Position numbers and translations under genes: made by a program. Under the pieces are notes generated by a model. The model was not told the DNA's origin. It was given only the letters and a program-made list of their open reading frames with translations, and searched no databases. Below, piece after piece: positions 52,289-62,072 of a DNA stretch of 64,000 nt; the first letter of the stretch is position 1; the number at the start of each line of letters is the position of its first letter. The stretch spans positions 620,001-684,000 of the forward strand of contig NZ_JADKRR010000001.1 of assembly GCF_015351105.1 (NCBI RefSeq), given 5' to 3'. This stretch comes from Clavibacter sp. VKM Ac-2872 (lineage in GTDB: Bacteria; Actinomycetota; Actinomycetes; Actinomycetales; Microbacteriaceae).

Positions 52289-53469
52289 GCGTCCTCCTTC
52301 CTGACGGAGCGGTGGCGGATGAGGAGCGCGGCGATGGCGGCGCTCAGGACGAGCTCGGCGGCGAGCGTGACGCCGGCGAGCAGCGCGGGTCCGGCCGTGA
52401 GCGCGGCGACGAGCGTGAGGGCCACGGCGACGACGCCCGTGACGATGGTCGCGGTGAGTCGCACGCGCACGAGGCCGGAGCCCATCGCGTACGCCATGAG
52501 CGCGTAGTTGCCGAACTTCGGGGCGACCGAGAGGAGGATCACCAGGAAGATCGTCTGGTCGAACGCGTCGCCGCCGAGGAGCTGCTCGACGGGGCCGCGG
52601 AGGAGCGCGAGGATCCCGGCCAGCACGAGGCCGCCGAGCGCGAACCGCCACCAGTACGCGCGCGCGGGGCGGGCGGCGGCGCGGATCCGCGGGATGAGCT
52701 GCTGCGAGAGCGTGGCCGGGAGGACCTCGAGCGGCTGCACGATGCGGTAGGCGAGCGCGAGCGGCACGACGGCGTCGGCCCCGAGGATCGCCGTGCCGAG
52801 CACGAGCGGCGCCTGCGAGTAGAGCGCGCTGAGGGATCCGGAGAGGCCGAACTCGAGGATCTGCGGGAAGACGCGCACCGGCTCGTCGCCCGTCGTCGGC
52901 AGGCCGCGGCGGACGGCGATCCACGTCCCCGCGGTGACGACGAGCGACACGAGCGGGAACGCGAGCAGCACGAGCAGCTCCGGCACGAGGGACGCGATGA
53001 CGAGCGGCACGGCCTTCAGCACCACGAGCGCCAGGTCGGGGAAGGCGTAGGAGGCGTCGCGGCGGCCCACGAGCAGGGGCGCGCGGATCGTGCGGGTGAG
53101 GGAGTCGAGCACCTGGCTGACGCCGAGCGCGACGAGCAGCAGCACGGCCTCGCCCGGGATCGAGGAGGCGGCCGCGACGGTGATGAGCACCGCGACGACG
53201 GCGCCGACCGAGCCGAGGCCGGCGTGGAAGCCGACCGCCCGCGCGTGCACGCTCCGGGTGAGGCGCGTGCGCGGCAGCGAGAGCAGGAAGTTCGCGGCCC
53301 CCGAGTCGGTGATGATCGCGAAGGAGCTGAGCAGCGCGAACCCGGTCACGAGCGCGCTCTGGGCCGACCCCTCGGACAGGCGCGTGAGGACCACGAGCAG
53401 CACCAGCTGGAGCACGCGCGTGAGCCCTGCGGCCCCCGTGGGGAGCAGCAGCCCGATCCGCCCGGTCAT
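52285..53469 (-). CDS. Polysaccharide flippase (Wzx-like, MATE/MOP superfamily)
   Basis: A 394-residue membrane protein with about 12 helices, starting GRIGLLLPTGAAGLTRVLQL. Topology and the LSALYSQAPLVLGTAILGAD segment fit oligosaccharide flippases, which move lipid-linked repeat units across the membrane. ATG 53469 overlaps the glycosyltransferase stop by 4 bases. It is followed by the overlapping pyruvyl transferase gene. Confidence 0.85.
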   Translation of the reverse strand: MTGRIGLLLPTGAAGLTRVLQLVLLVVLTRLSEGSAQSALVTGFALLSSFAIITDSGAANFLLSLPRTRLTRSVHARAVGFHAGLGSVGAVVAVLITVAAASSIPGEAVLLLVALGVSQVLDSLTRTIRAPLLVGRRDASYAFPDLALVVLKAVPLVIASLVPELLVLLAFPLVSLVVTAGTWIAVRRGLPTTGDEPVRVFPQILEFGLSGSLSALYSQAPLVLGTAILGADAVVPLALAYRIVQPLEVLPATLSQQLIPRIRAAARPARAYWWRFALGGLVLAGILALLRGPVEQLLGGDAFDQTIFLVILLSVAPKFGNYALMAYAMGSGLVRVRLTATIVTGVVAVALTLVAALTAGPALLAGVTLAAELVLSAAIAALLIRHRSVRKEDA

Positions 53470-54515
53470 CGCGTCCCGATGCTCTGGTAGGCGTCGTGGA
53501 CGGTCTGGGCGGAGGTGCGCCAGTCGAAGCGGCAGGTGACGGCGCGTCGGATCCGGGCGGCCTCCTCCTCCTCGAGCGGGTCGGCCGCCGCGAGCCGGGC
53601 GAGCGCCTGGGTGATGGCGGAGGTGTCGGCGGGCGAGAAGTACGTGGCGTCGTCCCCGCAGATCCAGTGGAAGACGTCGATGTCGGAGACGGCGAGGCGC
53701 GCGCCCGCGACCATCGCCTCGACGAGCGGCAGGCCGAAGCCCTCCGCGAGGCTCGGGAAGACCACGCCCCGCGACGCCGCGTACAGCACGGCGAGCTCGT
53801 CGTCGGTCACGTAGCCGGCCAGCTTGATGTCGTCCGACTCGGCCATGTCGACGTCGCCGAACACGGCGCTCTTCGCGCCCACGAGCACGAGGGGAGCTGC
53901 AGCGCGGGTCTCCGCGGGCAGCTCGAGGTACGCCTCGGTGAGGCGCTTGAGGTTCTTGCGCGGATCCATGCTGCCGACCGCGAGCAGGTACCCGCCGTCG
54001 GTCACGCCGAACCGCTCGAGCACGCGGGCGCGCTCCTCGGCGCCGCGCGGCTCGCCGAAGACGGGGCTCGGCGCGTTGGGCGCGACCACGACGGGCGCGC
54101 TGGACAGCCCGAGTTCGCGCACCTGCTCGGCGACGGGCTCGCTCACGGTGACGATCACGCGCGCGTCGCGCAGGTTCGCGCGGAGCAGCGGCACGTGGGT
54201 CACGACGTACTCGCGGCTGTACCACTCGGGGTTCGTGAGCACGAAGAGGTCGTGCACGACCACGATGTGCCGGCGGTGCACGAGCGGCGCGCGGCTCGTG
54301 AGCGACAGCAGCACGTCCTGGCGCGTGATCCACGGCAGGGTCGTCTGCACCCAGAGCCAGCTGCGCGCGCCGGACGACGCGATGCCGCCGGACGGAGTGG
54401 CGCGCGTGACGCCCTGCTTGCCCTCGAGCGCGCGGGCGATCTCCGTCGCGTACCGCTGCTGTCCGGTCACCCGCTGCCCCGCGTAGGCCTCGTTGACGAC
54501 GAGCCGGCGCATCAC
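53466..54515 (-). CDS. GT4 glycosyltransferase (exopolysaccharide)
   Basis: A 349-residue GT-B enzyme. The donor-binding half shows AVGSMDPRKNLKRLTEAYLE and the nucleotide-sugar motif PSLAEGFGLPLVEAMVAG (E-x7-E). It probably adds one sugar of the repeat unit to the lipid carrier. GTG 54515 overlaps the previous glycosyltransferase stop (GTGA). Its donor sugar cannot be told from sequence. Confidence 0.93.
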   Translation of the reverse strand: MMRRLVVNEAYAGQRVTGQQRYATEIARALEGKQGVTRATPSGGIASSGARSWLWVQTTLPWITRQDVLLSLTSRAPLVHRRHIVVVHDLFVLTNPEWYSREYVVTHVPLLRANLRDARVIVTVSEPVAEQVRELGLSSAPVVVAPNAPSPVFGEPRGAEERARVLERFGVTDGGYLLAVGSMDPRKNLKRLTEAYLELPAETRAAAPLVLVGAKSAVFGDVDMAESDDIKLAGYVTDDELAVLYAASRGVVFPSLAEGFGLPLVEAMVAGARLAVSDIDVFHWICGDDATYFSPADTSAITQALARLAAADPLEEEEAARIRRAVTCRFDWRTSAQTVHDAYQSIGTR

Positions 54516-55645
54516 GCGACCGCCCCGTCGAGGCGGGCGCCGTCATGCCGGACCCAGGAGGCGATGCGGCGCTCGAAGGCGGCCGCGTCGAAGTCAGCGG
54601 AGCGGCGGACGCTCGCGGCCGGATCCAGGGCCGCGGCGCGCGCGACGGCGTCGGCGAGGTCGGCGGTGCCCTCCCAGTCGTGCACGTGCACGCCCGTGAC
54701 GCCGTCGACGACGCTCTCCGTCGCGCCGCCCACGTCGGTGACGAGCACGCGGGCGCCGGCGGCCATCGCCTCGACGGGCATGATCCCGAAGTCCTCGACC
54801 GCGGGGAACACGTAGGCGAGCGCGCGCTGGTAGAGCGTGTAGAGCAGGGCGTCCGAGGGCCGCGGGACGATCGTGACGGGCACGCGCGCGGCATCGGCCT
54901 GCGCCCGCAGCTCCTCGGCGAGCGGACCGGATCCGGCGAGCACGACCGGCACGCCGGCTGCCTCGCCCGCGCGGATCACGAGGTCGAGCCGCTTGTACGG
55001 CACGAAGCGGCTGGCACCCAGGAGGAACGACTCCGGCAGCGACGCGGCGACCGCGGCGTCCGGTCCGGTGAGCTCGCCCTCCCACGACGCGGTGGCGCGG
55101 ATCGCGGTGGCGTCGACGGGCGGGTGGATCACGCGGGAGTCGACGTCCCACGCCGTGCGGATGCGCGCCTGCACGAACGCGCTGTTCGCGGCGAAGTCGG
55201 CGTGCGACGCCTGGGCGCGGCGTCGGTCGAGCGCGCGGAGCGGGGGAGCGGCGGCCTTCACGAGCGGGTTGGCGCCGCGCTGGTCGAGGTCGGGGGTCCA
55301 GAGGTAGCGCGCGGGGCTGTGCACGTAGACGTGCTGCCGGGTCGCGCGGTCCCCGTGGCCGAGGTGGTGCGCGAACAGGTGCGAGCTCGAGAGGGTCCAC
55401 TCGTACGCGTCGAGGTCGAGCGAGCTCCAGGTGAGCGGCATGAACGGCAGGGCCAGCGGCTTGCGCTTCCGCAGCGGCGTGCGGGCGATCCAGCTCTCGC
55501 GCACCGGGCGGTCGCCGAAGCGGCCCGGGTCGTCGTTCCAGAGCGTGAAGAGGTCGGCGTCGGGGAAGGCGTGCGCGAACGCGTCGAACACCTTCTCGGA
55601 TCCGCCCGACCTCTCGATCCACTCCTGGACCAGCAGCCCGCCCAT
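54512..55645 (-). CDS. GT4 glycosyltransferase (WbaZ-like mannosyltransferase type)
   Basis: A 377-residue GT-B enzyme starting MGGLLVQEWIERSGGSEKVF, typical of WbaZ-like transferases. The donor-binding region has GASRFVPYKRLDLVIRAGE and FPAVEDFGIMPVEAMAAGAR. It probably adds an early sugar after the priming step. ATG 55645 overlaps the stop of the priming-transferase gene by one base (TGATG). Confidence 0.93.
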   Translation of the reverse strand: MGGLLVQEWIERSGGSEKVFDAFAHAFPDADLFTLWNDDPGRFGDRPVRESWIARTPLRKRKPLALPFMPLTWSSLDLDAYEWTLSSSHLFAHHLGHGDRATRQHVYVHSPARYLWTPDLDQRGANPLVKAAAPPLRALDRRRAQASHADFAANSAFVQARIRTAWDVDSRVIHPPVDATAIRATASWEGELTGPDAAVAASLPESFLLGASRFVPYKRLDLVIRAGEAAGVPVVLAGSGPLAEELRAQADAARVPVTIVPRPSDALLYTLYQRALAYVFPAVEDFGIMPVEAMAAGARVLVTDVGGATESVVDGVTGVHVHDWEGTADLADAVARAAALDPAASVRRSADFDAAAFERRIASWVRHDGARLDGAVA

Positions 55646-57120
55646 CAGACGGCCCCGTCCGCGCCGAAGACGGCCTTGAACGTGCGCGCCAGGATGATGA
55701 TGTCGCCCGTGAGCGACCAGTTCTCGACGTAGTAGAGGTCGAGCCGGATGGCGTCCTCCCACGAGAGCGACGACCGGCCGGAGACCTGCCAGAGGCCCGA
55801 CATGCCGGGCTTGATGAGCAGGCGGCGGCGCGCGGCGCTGTCGTAGAGCGCGACCTCGCCCTCGCGCTGCGGGCGCGGGCCGATGAGGCTCATGGATCCG
55901 AGGAGCACGTTGAGGAACTGCGGCAGCTCGTCGAGCGAGTAGCGGCGGAGGACGCCGCCGACCTTCGTGATGCGCGGGTCGTCCGTCACCTTGAACAGCG
56001 GGGTGTCGGCCGTGCCCTGCTGCTCCAGCAGCGCGAACAGCTCGGCGTCGGCGTTCATGCGCATGGAGCGGAACTTGAGCATGTGGAACGGCTCGCCGTT
56101 CAGGCCGATGCGCTCCTGCTTGTAGAAGACGTCGCCCTTGCTCGTGGCCTTGATGAGGATCGCGAGGAGGAGGAAGACGGGGCTCAGCACGATGAGCGTG
56201 ATGCCGGACACGACGATGTCGAACAGGCGCTTGGAGAGCAGCTTCCGGCCCTCGAAGCGCGGCGTCTCCACGTGGATGAGCGGGAGGCCGGCGACCGGGC
56301 GCGTGTGGATGCGCGGGCCGCCGATGTCGGTGAGGCCGGGCGCCATGACGAGGTGGTGGCGGCCGGGCTCGAGCGACCAGCTCAGCTCGCGGATCCGCTC
56401 GGGCGGCAGCTCGTCGCTCGAGGTGAGCACCAGGGTGTCGGCGCCCAGGCGGTCCAGCTGCGCGAGCGCGTCGTCGGCGTTCCCGACCACGGGCACGTCG
56501 AGCCCGGGGAGGCGGGAGGGCCGGGCGTCGCCCGTGAGGCACGCGCCCACCACGCGGTAGCCGGCCTTGGGGGCGCGGGCGAGGGTCGTGGCGGTGTGGG
56601 TCGTGCTCTCGAGGGACCCGACCAGGAGGATCAGCGAGGAGAACTCGCCGCGGCGGCGCTGGGCCGACAGCCACACGCGCCAGAGCGTGCGCGAGAGCAG
56701 CAGGAGGACGAGGCCGAGCGGCAGGCCGGTGACGATGTAGCCGCGCGCCAGGTCGATCTTCACGAGGAACGCGACGATGGCGATGATCCCGAAGAGCCGC
56801 AGCGTCGCGTCCGCGACCTGCTTGTACTCCTGCGTGCCGGTGCCGACGATGCGGTAGTCGCGCGTGCTGTAGACCGTGAGCACGAACAGCCAGGCGAGGA
56901 TCAGCACGATCGAGACCATCGTGTACGTCACGGCCACGCCCTGCGCGTTGCCGCCGAGGTCGACCGTGCCGGCCGTCGTGCCGAACCACAGGAACTGCAC
57001 GCCGAAGGTCGTGAGGATGATGACGATCGCGTCGCTCAGCGCCAGGCGCCGGGCGTAGACGACCCGCCAGCGCGAGCCCTCCTGGGCCTCGTCCGTGCGT
57101 CGTGTCTGTTGCGTGTCCAC
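55645..57120 (-). CDS. Priming undecaprenyl-phosphate sugar phosphotransferase
   Basis: A 491-residue polyprenyl glycosylphosphotransferase. Four to five N-terminal helices (about 28-160) precede a Rossmann-like segment (CoA-binding-like, LLVGSLESTTHTA). The C-terminal bacterial sugar transferase domain begins KRLFDIVVSGITLIVLSPVF and contains YKQERIGLNGEPFHMLKFRS and the ending LDLYYVENWSLTGDI. It starts the repeat unit by placing a sugar-1-phosphate on undecaprenyl phosphate. GTG 57120 is the start. Confidence 0.95.
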   Translation of the reverse strand: MDTQQTRRTDEAQEGSRWRVVYARRLALSDAIVIILTTFGVQFLWFGTTAGTVDLGGNAQGVAVTYTMVSIVLILAWLFVLTVYSTRDYRIVGTGTQEYKQVADATLRLFGIIAIVAFLVKIDLARGYIVTGLPLGLVLLLLSRTLWRVWLSAQRRRGEFSSLILLVGSLESTTHTATTLARAPKAGYRVVGACLTGDARPSRLPGLDVPVVGNADDALAQLDRLGADTLVLTSSDELPPERIRELSWSLEPGRHHLVMAPGLTDIGGPRIHTRPVAGLPLIHVETPRFEGRKLLSKRLFDIVVSGITLIVLSPVFLLLAILIKATSKGDVFYKQERIGLNGEPFHMLKFRSMRMNADAELFALLEQQGTADTPLFKVTDDPRITKVGGVLRRYSLDELPQFLNVLLGSMSLIGPRPQREGEVALYDSAARRRLLIKPGMSGLWQVSGRSSLSWEDAIRLDLYYVENWSLTGDIIILARTFKAVFGADGAV

Positions 57121-57210
57121 TGGTCCCCCGGGGCAGGCGGCTCCGATCGGGAGCCGGTGATGTCTGATGGAGCGGCGTGCGCTCGCGTGGGCGGTGGTGG
57201 GCTGGTCGGG

Positions 57211-57930
57211 TCAGCCTCGGAGTCGTGGTGCATCAGTGCGGGTCACGGCCCGCACCGACTCGAGGATCGACTCGATGGCGCCCCCGGCCTGCTCGCCGGA
57301 GGCGTCGTAGGTGGCCTGCGACCGGCGGTACGGGTCGACCACGTCGTAGTCGTCCTCCTGCGCGGGCGGCAGCGTGACGCCGCGCTGGGCCGCGATGAGC
57401 GGGATCAGCGCGCGCAGCTGCTCCGGCACGTCGCCGTCGCACGCGATGTGCTTCTCGTCCCCGGTCACCTCGACGAGGTGCTCGAACAGCGCCGCGAACT
57501 CGCGGATCGTGAACGTGAAGCGGTTGGCGCGGGGCACCGCGCGCACGACGGCGCTGCGGTGCTCGCGCGCCATGGTGAGCACCAGGTCGACACCCTGGAT
57601 GATGCCGGGCGTCAGGAAGCGCGCCTGGTGATCGCTCGGGTCCCCGCCGTAGCGGACGGACAGCTCGGCCGCCTGCTCCGGCATGCGCTGTCCCTCGGCC
57701 GCGATCGTGCCGGCGCTGGAGAAGCGCACGACCGAGTCGGCCTCCGCGGCGTGGCCGCCGAAGATGGCCCGCACCCGGGCCCGGAGGACCTGCTCGGCCA
57801 GGGCCGAGCGGCAGATGTTGCCCGAGCAGACGAACAGGACGCGGAACGAGCCGTCGTCGACGCCCTCGGAGGATGCGTCGCCGAGGGCCGCGCGTGCGGC
57901 CCTGCGGCTCGTGGGGGGGAGTTCCGACAT
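57211..57930 (-). CDS. Low-molecular-weight protein tyrosine phosphatase (Wzb-like)
   Basis: A 239-residue phosphatase. The P-loop CSGNICRS (35-42) holds the nucleophilic Cys35 and the Arg. The general-acid Asp is probably in DVVDPYRRS near residue 207. It is longer than the usual 150 residues because of N-terminal and internal extensions. It lies just downstream of the tyrosine autokinase (9-bp gap) and should remove phosphate from its tyrosine cluster, controlling chain length or export. Confidence 0.92.
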   Translation of the reverse strand: MSELPPTSRRAARAALGDASSEGVDDGSFRVLFVCSGNICRSALAEQVLRARVRAIFGGHAAEADSVVRFSSAGTIAAEGQRMPEQAAELSVRYGGDPSDHQARFLTPGIIQGVDLVLTMAREHRSAVVRAVPRANRFTFTIREFAALFEHLVEVTGDEKHIACDGDVPEQLRALIPLIAAQRGVTLPPAQEDDYDVVDPYRRSQATYDASGEQAGGAIESILESVRAVTRTDAPRLRG

Positions 57931-57939
57931 GGAGGGGAG

Positions 57940-59352
57940 CTACGCCTTGATCTTCTCGATGGGCGCCTTGGTCTTCTGGCCGTCCTCGTCCTCCGTGTAG
58001 CCGTACCCGTATCCGTAGTGGCCGTAGCCGTACGCGTCCGGGCCCTTGGTGGGGAGCATGGTGATCACGAGGCCGAGCACGTCCGCGCCCACGTTGGTGA
58101 GGTTGGCGATGGCGCTCTTCAGCTGCGTGCGGTGCGTGCGGCCCGCCGCGACGACGACGATGGCGCCGCCGGCGTTCTTGGACAGGATCGCCGCGTCGGT
58201 GACGGGCAGCAGCGGCGGGGCGTCGATGAGCACCACGTCGTAGCGCGCCTCGAGGTCCTGCAGCAGGCGGGCCATGCCCTGCGAGCCGAGGAGCTCGGAG
58301 GGGTTCGGCGGGATCTGGCCGGCGGGGAGGATCGAGAGCATGCCCGAGCCCCAGGGCTGGATGACGTCCTCGATCTCGGCGCGGCCGATGAGGATGTCGG
58401 TGAGGCCCACGGCGCCCTCGAGGCCCATGTAGGACGCGAGGCGCGGGCGGCGGAGGTCGGCGTCGATGAGGACGACCTTGATGCCCGAGTCGGCCAGCGC
58501 CAGCGCGAGGTTCGAGCTGGTGGTCGACTTGCCCTCGCCCTGGATGGACGAGGTGATGACGAAGCTGCGCGACCGGCCGCCGAACTCCAGGAACTGGAGG
58601 TTCGTGCGGAGGCTGCGGAAGGACTCGGCGCGGGGGCTCCGCGGGTCGTCCTGCACGATGAGGGGACGCTCGGTCGCCTTCGGGTCGTACGCGATGCCGC
58701 CGAGGATCGGCTTGGTCGTGACCAGCTCGACGTCGCGCTCCCCGCGGATGCGGTTGTCGAGCGTCTCGCGGAGGAGGCTGACGCCCACGCCGATGAGGAG
58801 GCCGATGAGCGCGCCCACGATGATGTTGACGGGCAGGTTCGGCGACGACGGCGACTCGGGGATCTCCGCCTGCTCGAGCTGCGTGATCTGCACCTGCGGC
58901 GTGCCCTCGATGGTCTCGGGGACGAGCGTGCCGACGACCGTCTTGAGGCTCTCGCCGATGGCGTCCGCGAGCGTCGCGGCGTCCTGGCGGGACTGGTCCT
59001 TGACCGTGATGTCGATGATCGTGGTGTCGAGCGGCGCGGAGGCGCGGACCGACTCGGCCAGCTCGCGCGACGTGACGTCGAGCCCGTACTGGTCGATGAC
59101 GGGCTGGAGCACGGCACGGGTCGTGACGACGTCCGCGTAGCTCTTCACCGCCTGCGTGATGAAGTTGTTGCCCTGCTGCAGGTCCTGCACGTTGGAGGAG
59201 CTGCTCTGCGCGACGTACATCTTGGTGGACGCCTCGTACTCGGGCGTCTGGAGGAGGGAGAAGGCCGCCGCGGCGCCCACCCCGACCAGGAGCGTCAAGA
59301 TGATGAGCACCGCGCCCCTACGCAGCATCCGAATGAAGTCACGGAGCGCCAT
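57940..59352 (-). CDS. Wzz-type chain-length determinant fused to BY-kinase (tyrosine autokinase)
   Basis: A 470-residue polysaccharide copolymerase. The Wzz domain is bounded by helices at about 13-33 and 176-194. The cytoplasmic BY-kinase has Walker A IQGEGKST (270-277), Walker A' KVVLIDADLRRP (292-303) and Walker B VVLIDAPPLL. A tyrosine cluster (YGYGHYGYGYGY) near the C-terminus is the autophosphorylation site. GGGAAGGG precedes the ATG. It is the first gene of the operon. Confidence 0.95.
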   Translation of the reverse strand: MALRDFIRMLRRGAVLIILTLLVGVGAAAAFSLLQTPEYEASTKMYVAQSSSSNVQDLQQGNNFITQAVKSYADVVTTRAVLQPVIDQYGLDVTSRELAESVRASAPLDTTIIDITVKDQSRQDAATLADAIGESLKTVVGTLVPETIEGTPQVQITQLEQAEIPESPSSPNLPVNIIVGALIGLLIGVGVSLLRETLDNRIRGERDVELVTTKPILGGIAYDPKATERPLIVQDDPRSPRAESFRSLRTNLQFLEFGGRSRSFVITSSIQGEGKSTTSSNLALALADSGIKVVLIDADLRRPRLASYMGLEGAVGLTDILIGRAEIEDVIQPWGSGMLSILPAGQIPPNPSELLGSQGMARLLQDLEARYDVVLIDAPPLLPVTDAAILSKNAGGAIVVVAAGRTHRTQLKSAIANLTNVGADVLGLVITMLPTKGPDAYGYGHYGYGYGYTEDEDGQKTKAPIEKIKA

Positions 59353-59566
59353 AACTTAGAACCCTTCCCCAAAAGCACACAGGCGCGGAGTGTCCGCATA
59401 CGTGGGATATCCACAGCCTCGGCTGTCTATCATCACACAGCTCACGAGTGGTGCTAGCAGCCCGGAACGCCCCCGTCCGGGGCATGGTAGGCCCTCTGAC
59501 GCCCTGTTAGGGTCGCTCAGACAGCAGTGCTGCACGGCGGTACACGAGTGAGTAGGGACCTGGGCC
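59353..59566. promoter_or_regulatory. Divergent promoter region of the exopolysaccharide operon and acyltransferase
   Basis: A 214-bp, relatively AT-rich gap between divergent genes. Minus-strand candidates include a TATGCG and a GATGAT box upstream of the GGGAAGGG ribosome-binding site. On the plus strand TTAGGGT at about 59510-59516 could be a -10. A small palindrome CAGCAGTGCTG lies at 59523-59533. This must contain the main promoter of the 12-kb operon. Confidence 0.55.
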
Positions 59567-61849
59567 ATGAGCTCGCAGACATTTCGCCGGGGTACGCCCG
59601 CGCTCCCGGACCCGTCGGAGCTCCGCTCCGCGCCGGACGACAAGAACCCACCACCTGAGGGGGATTCGCCGACGGTGAACCGGGGCTTCCGCCCGGACGT
59701 CGAGGGCCTCCGCGCGCTCGCGGTCGTCGCCGTCATCGTCGACCACCTCTTCGACTGGCCGTCCGGCGGCTTCGTGGGCGTCGACGTCTTCTTCGTCATC
59801 AGCGGCTTCCTCATCACGGGCCTGCTGCTCAAGGAGTACGAGCGCAGCAAGACGATCTCGTTCCTCGACTTCTACAAGCGCCGGGTCCGCCGCATCATGC
59901 CGGCCGCGCTGCTCGTGCTCGTCGTCAGCACGGCCGCCTCGTTCCTCGTCTTCAACGTCGTGCGCGCGCAGGCCAGCCTGTGGGACGCCGTCTGGTCGGC
60001 CCTCTTCGTCTCCAACTGGCACTTCGCGAGCGCCGGCACGGACTACTTCGCGTCCGACGGCCCCATCTCGCCGTTCCGCCACTACTGGTCGCTCTCGGTC
60101 GAGGAGCAGTTCTACCTCGTCTGGCCCGTGCTGATCTTCCTGGTGATCACGTTCGCGCGCCGCCGCACCCCCAAGAACCGCGTCAAGCGCGCCCGCCTCT
60201 TCACGCGGACCATCGGCATCACGGTGGGCGTCCTCATCGTCGCGTCGCTCGCGTGGGGCTTCTACGAGACGTCGGCCCGCCCGACCGTCGCGTACTTCTC
60301 CACGTTCTCCCGCGCGTGGGAGCTCGGCATCGGCGCGCTACTCGCGATCTTCGCTGCGCGGCTGGCCACGCTGCCCGCGGCGATCCGCCCGGTGCTCGGC
60401 TACGTCGGCCTCGCGGGCATCATCGCGTCCTTCTTCCTCGTCTCCGGCGACGACGCGTTCCCGGTGCCCTTCGGCCTGCTGCCGGTCGTCGCGACCGCGC
60501 TCGTCATCGCCTCGGGCATCGGCGGGGTGTCGAAGGCCATGGTGCCCATCACGAACCCGGTCACCACCTACATCGGCCGGCTGTCGTTCTCGCTGTACCT
60601 CTGGCACTTCCCGGCGATCATCCTGCTGGCGTCGCTCCTCGGCACCGGCACCCCCGAGTACTACGGCGCCGCGATCGGCGCGACGCTCGTGCTCGCCATC
60701 GCCTCGTTCCACCTCGTCGAGGACCCGATCCGCCGCTCCAGCTGGCTCGACCCGAAGAAGGCCGGCCGCCGGTCCTCCGGCGCGCAGCTGAAGATGACCG
60801 TCGCGGCGCTCTCCGTCGTCGCGGTCGCCGTGGTGGGCGTCGTCGCCGTGGCCGTCGTCCGCGACGAGCCCGCGGGGGAGAGTCAGCTCGGCAACGGGAC
60901 GCCGAGCACGGGCGGGACCGCCGCGCCCATCGAGGCCACCGGCACCGCGCTCGCGACCCGCACCGAGCAGATCACCGCCGCCCTCGCATCGGACGCCTGG
61001 CCGGCCCTGGATCCCGCCGTCGAGTCGTTCGGCGACTTCGGTCGCGACGTCATCGCGCCCGAGTGGGCGAAGGACGGCTGCCTCGGCGCCGACCTGGCCA
61101 AGGACAAGGACGCGATCAAGAACACCGAGCACTGCGTGTACGGGAACGCCGCCGCGGGTCCGGAGAAGACCGCGGTCATCTTCGGCGACTCGCTGGCGAT
61201 CAGCTACGCGCCCATGCTCCGCACGAGCCTCGGCGACGACTGGAAGGTGCGCGTGCTCACGATGGCGCGCTGCCCTGCATCGACCGTCACAAGCACGGAC
61301 ACCGACGGCTCCGAGTACACGGAGTGCACGGACTTCCGCACCTGGGCGCTCAACGAGATGAACGCGACGAAGCCCGCGCTCATCCTGATGAGCGAGGCCG
61401 TCGACAACTCCTACCTGTCGAGCAAGGCCACGGGCGGCGCCGCCGACCGCGAGTGGCAGGCCGGCGCGCTCACCACGATGAACGCGCTGAAGACCGCGGC
61501 GTCCAACGTGATCGTCCTGTCCCGCCCGCCGGCAGCCACGGCCCTCGTGGAGTGCAAGACGCCCACGAGCTCGCCGAACGACTGCCAGTCGCAGGTGTCG
61601 CCGTCGTTCATCAGCCACGCCCGCACCATGGAGGCCGCGGCGACCGAGGTCGGTGCGCCCGTCCAGTTCATCAACACGCAGGGCTGGTTCTGCAGCCAGG
61701 GCACGTGCCCGGCGTTCGTGAACGGGATCCCCGTCCGCGGCGACACGTCGCACCTCACGGCCCGCCAGTCGCAGGACCTCGCGCCGATCATGGCGGACAT
61801 CCTCGCCCCGCTCGGCATCGGCGCGGCCCCGGCTCCGGCCGCCGGCTGA
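59567..61849 (+). CDS. OafA/YrhL-type acyltransferase with C-terminal SGNH domain
   Basis: A 760-residue membrane O-acyltransferase. The acyltransferase-3 domain begins FRPDVEGLRALAVVAVIVDH (catalytic His) and has GVDVFFVISGFLITGLLL, with about ten helices to residue 430. An extracytoplasmic SGNH hydrolase-like domain follows, with VIFGDSLAISYAPML (Ser nucleophile) and the DxxH motif GDTSHLT. It probably acetylates or succinylates surface polysaccharide. It is divergent from the exopolysaccharide operon and ends at a hairpin. Confidence 0.94.
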   Translation: MSSQTFRRGTPALPDPSELRSAPDDKNPPPEGDSPTVNRGFRPDVEGLRALAVVAVIVDHLFDWPSGGFVGVDVFFVISGFLITGLLLKEYERSKTISFLDFYKRRVRRIMPAALLVLVVSTAASFLVFNVVRAQASLWDAVWSALFVSNWHFASAGTDYFASDGPISPFRHYWSLSVEEQFYLVWPVLIFLVITFARRRTPKNRVKRARLFTRTIGITVGVLIVASLAWGFYETSARPTVAYFSTFSRAWELGIGALLAIFAARLATLPAAIRPVLGYVGLAGIIASFFLVSGDDAFPVPFGLLPVVATALVIASGIGGVSKAMVPITNPVTTYIGRLSFSLYLWHFPAIILLASLLGTGTPEYYGAAIGATLVLAIASFHLVEDPIRRSSWLDPKKAGRRSSGAQLKMTVAALSVVAVAVVGVVAVAVVRDEPAGESQLGNGTPSTGGTAAPIEATGTALATRTEQITAALASDAWPALDPAVESFGDFGRDVIAPEWAKDGCLGADLAKDKDAIKNTEHCVYGNAAAGPEKTAVIFGDSLAISYAPMLRTSLGDDWKVRVLTMARCPASTVTSTDTDGSEYTECTDFRTWALNEMNATKPALILMSEAVDNSYLSSKATGGAADREWQAGALTTMNALKTAASNVIVLSRPPAATALVECKTPTSSPNDCQSQVSPSFISHARTMEAAATEVGAPVQFINTQGWFCSQGTCPAFVNGIPVRGDTSHLTARQSQDLAPIMADILAPLGIGAAPAPAAG

Positions 61850-61871
61850 TCCGGCCGCATCACCGCACGCC

Positions 61872-61910
61872 ACGACGGGCGCTCCTCCACACGGGAGGGG
61901 CGCCCGTCGT
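61872..61910 (+). terminator. Hairpin after the acyltransferase
   Basis: An inverted repeat (ACGACGGGCGC at 61872-61882 with GCGCCCGTCGT at 61900-61910) forms an 11-bp stem with a larger, partly paired loop. It starts 23 bases after the stop codon. The gap to 62072 shows no other feature. Confidence 0.7.
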
Positions 61911-62072
61911 CGTGCGCGCGGCGTCCGTCGGCAGGCGCGCTCCGGCTCGATGGGGACGGATGCGTCGGTGCCAGACGTCCGTCGGATGGACGAGGCGCCA
62001 CGGTCGCGCCTCCGCGCGTCGACGGACCGCTCGGCCCCTCGACGCGCCGTCCGCGCGGGGGCGGAGCCGGGA

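Noticed and set aside
59401-59470. A possible long inverted repeat in the divergent promoter region
   Set aside because: The arms pair only in short blocks with many mismatches, so I do not claim an operator beyond the small palindrome at 59523.
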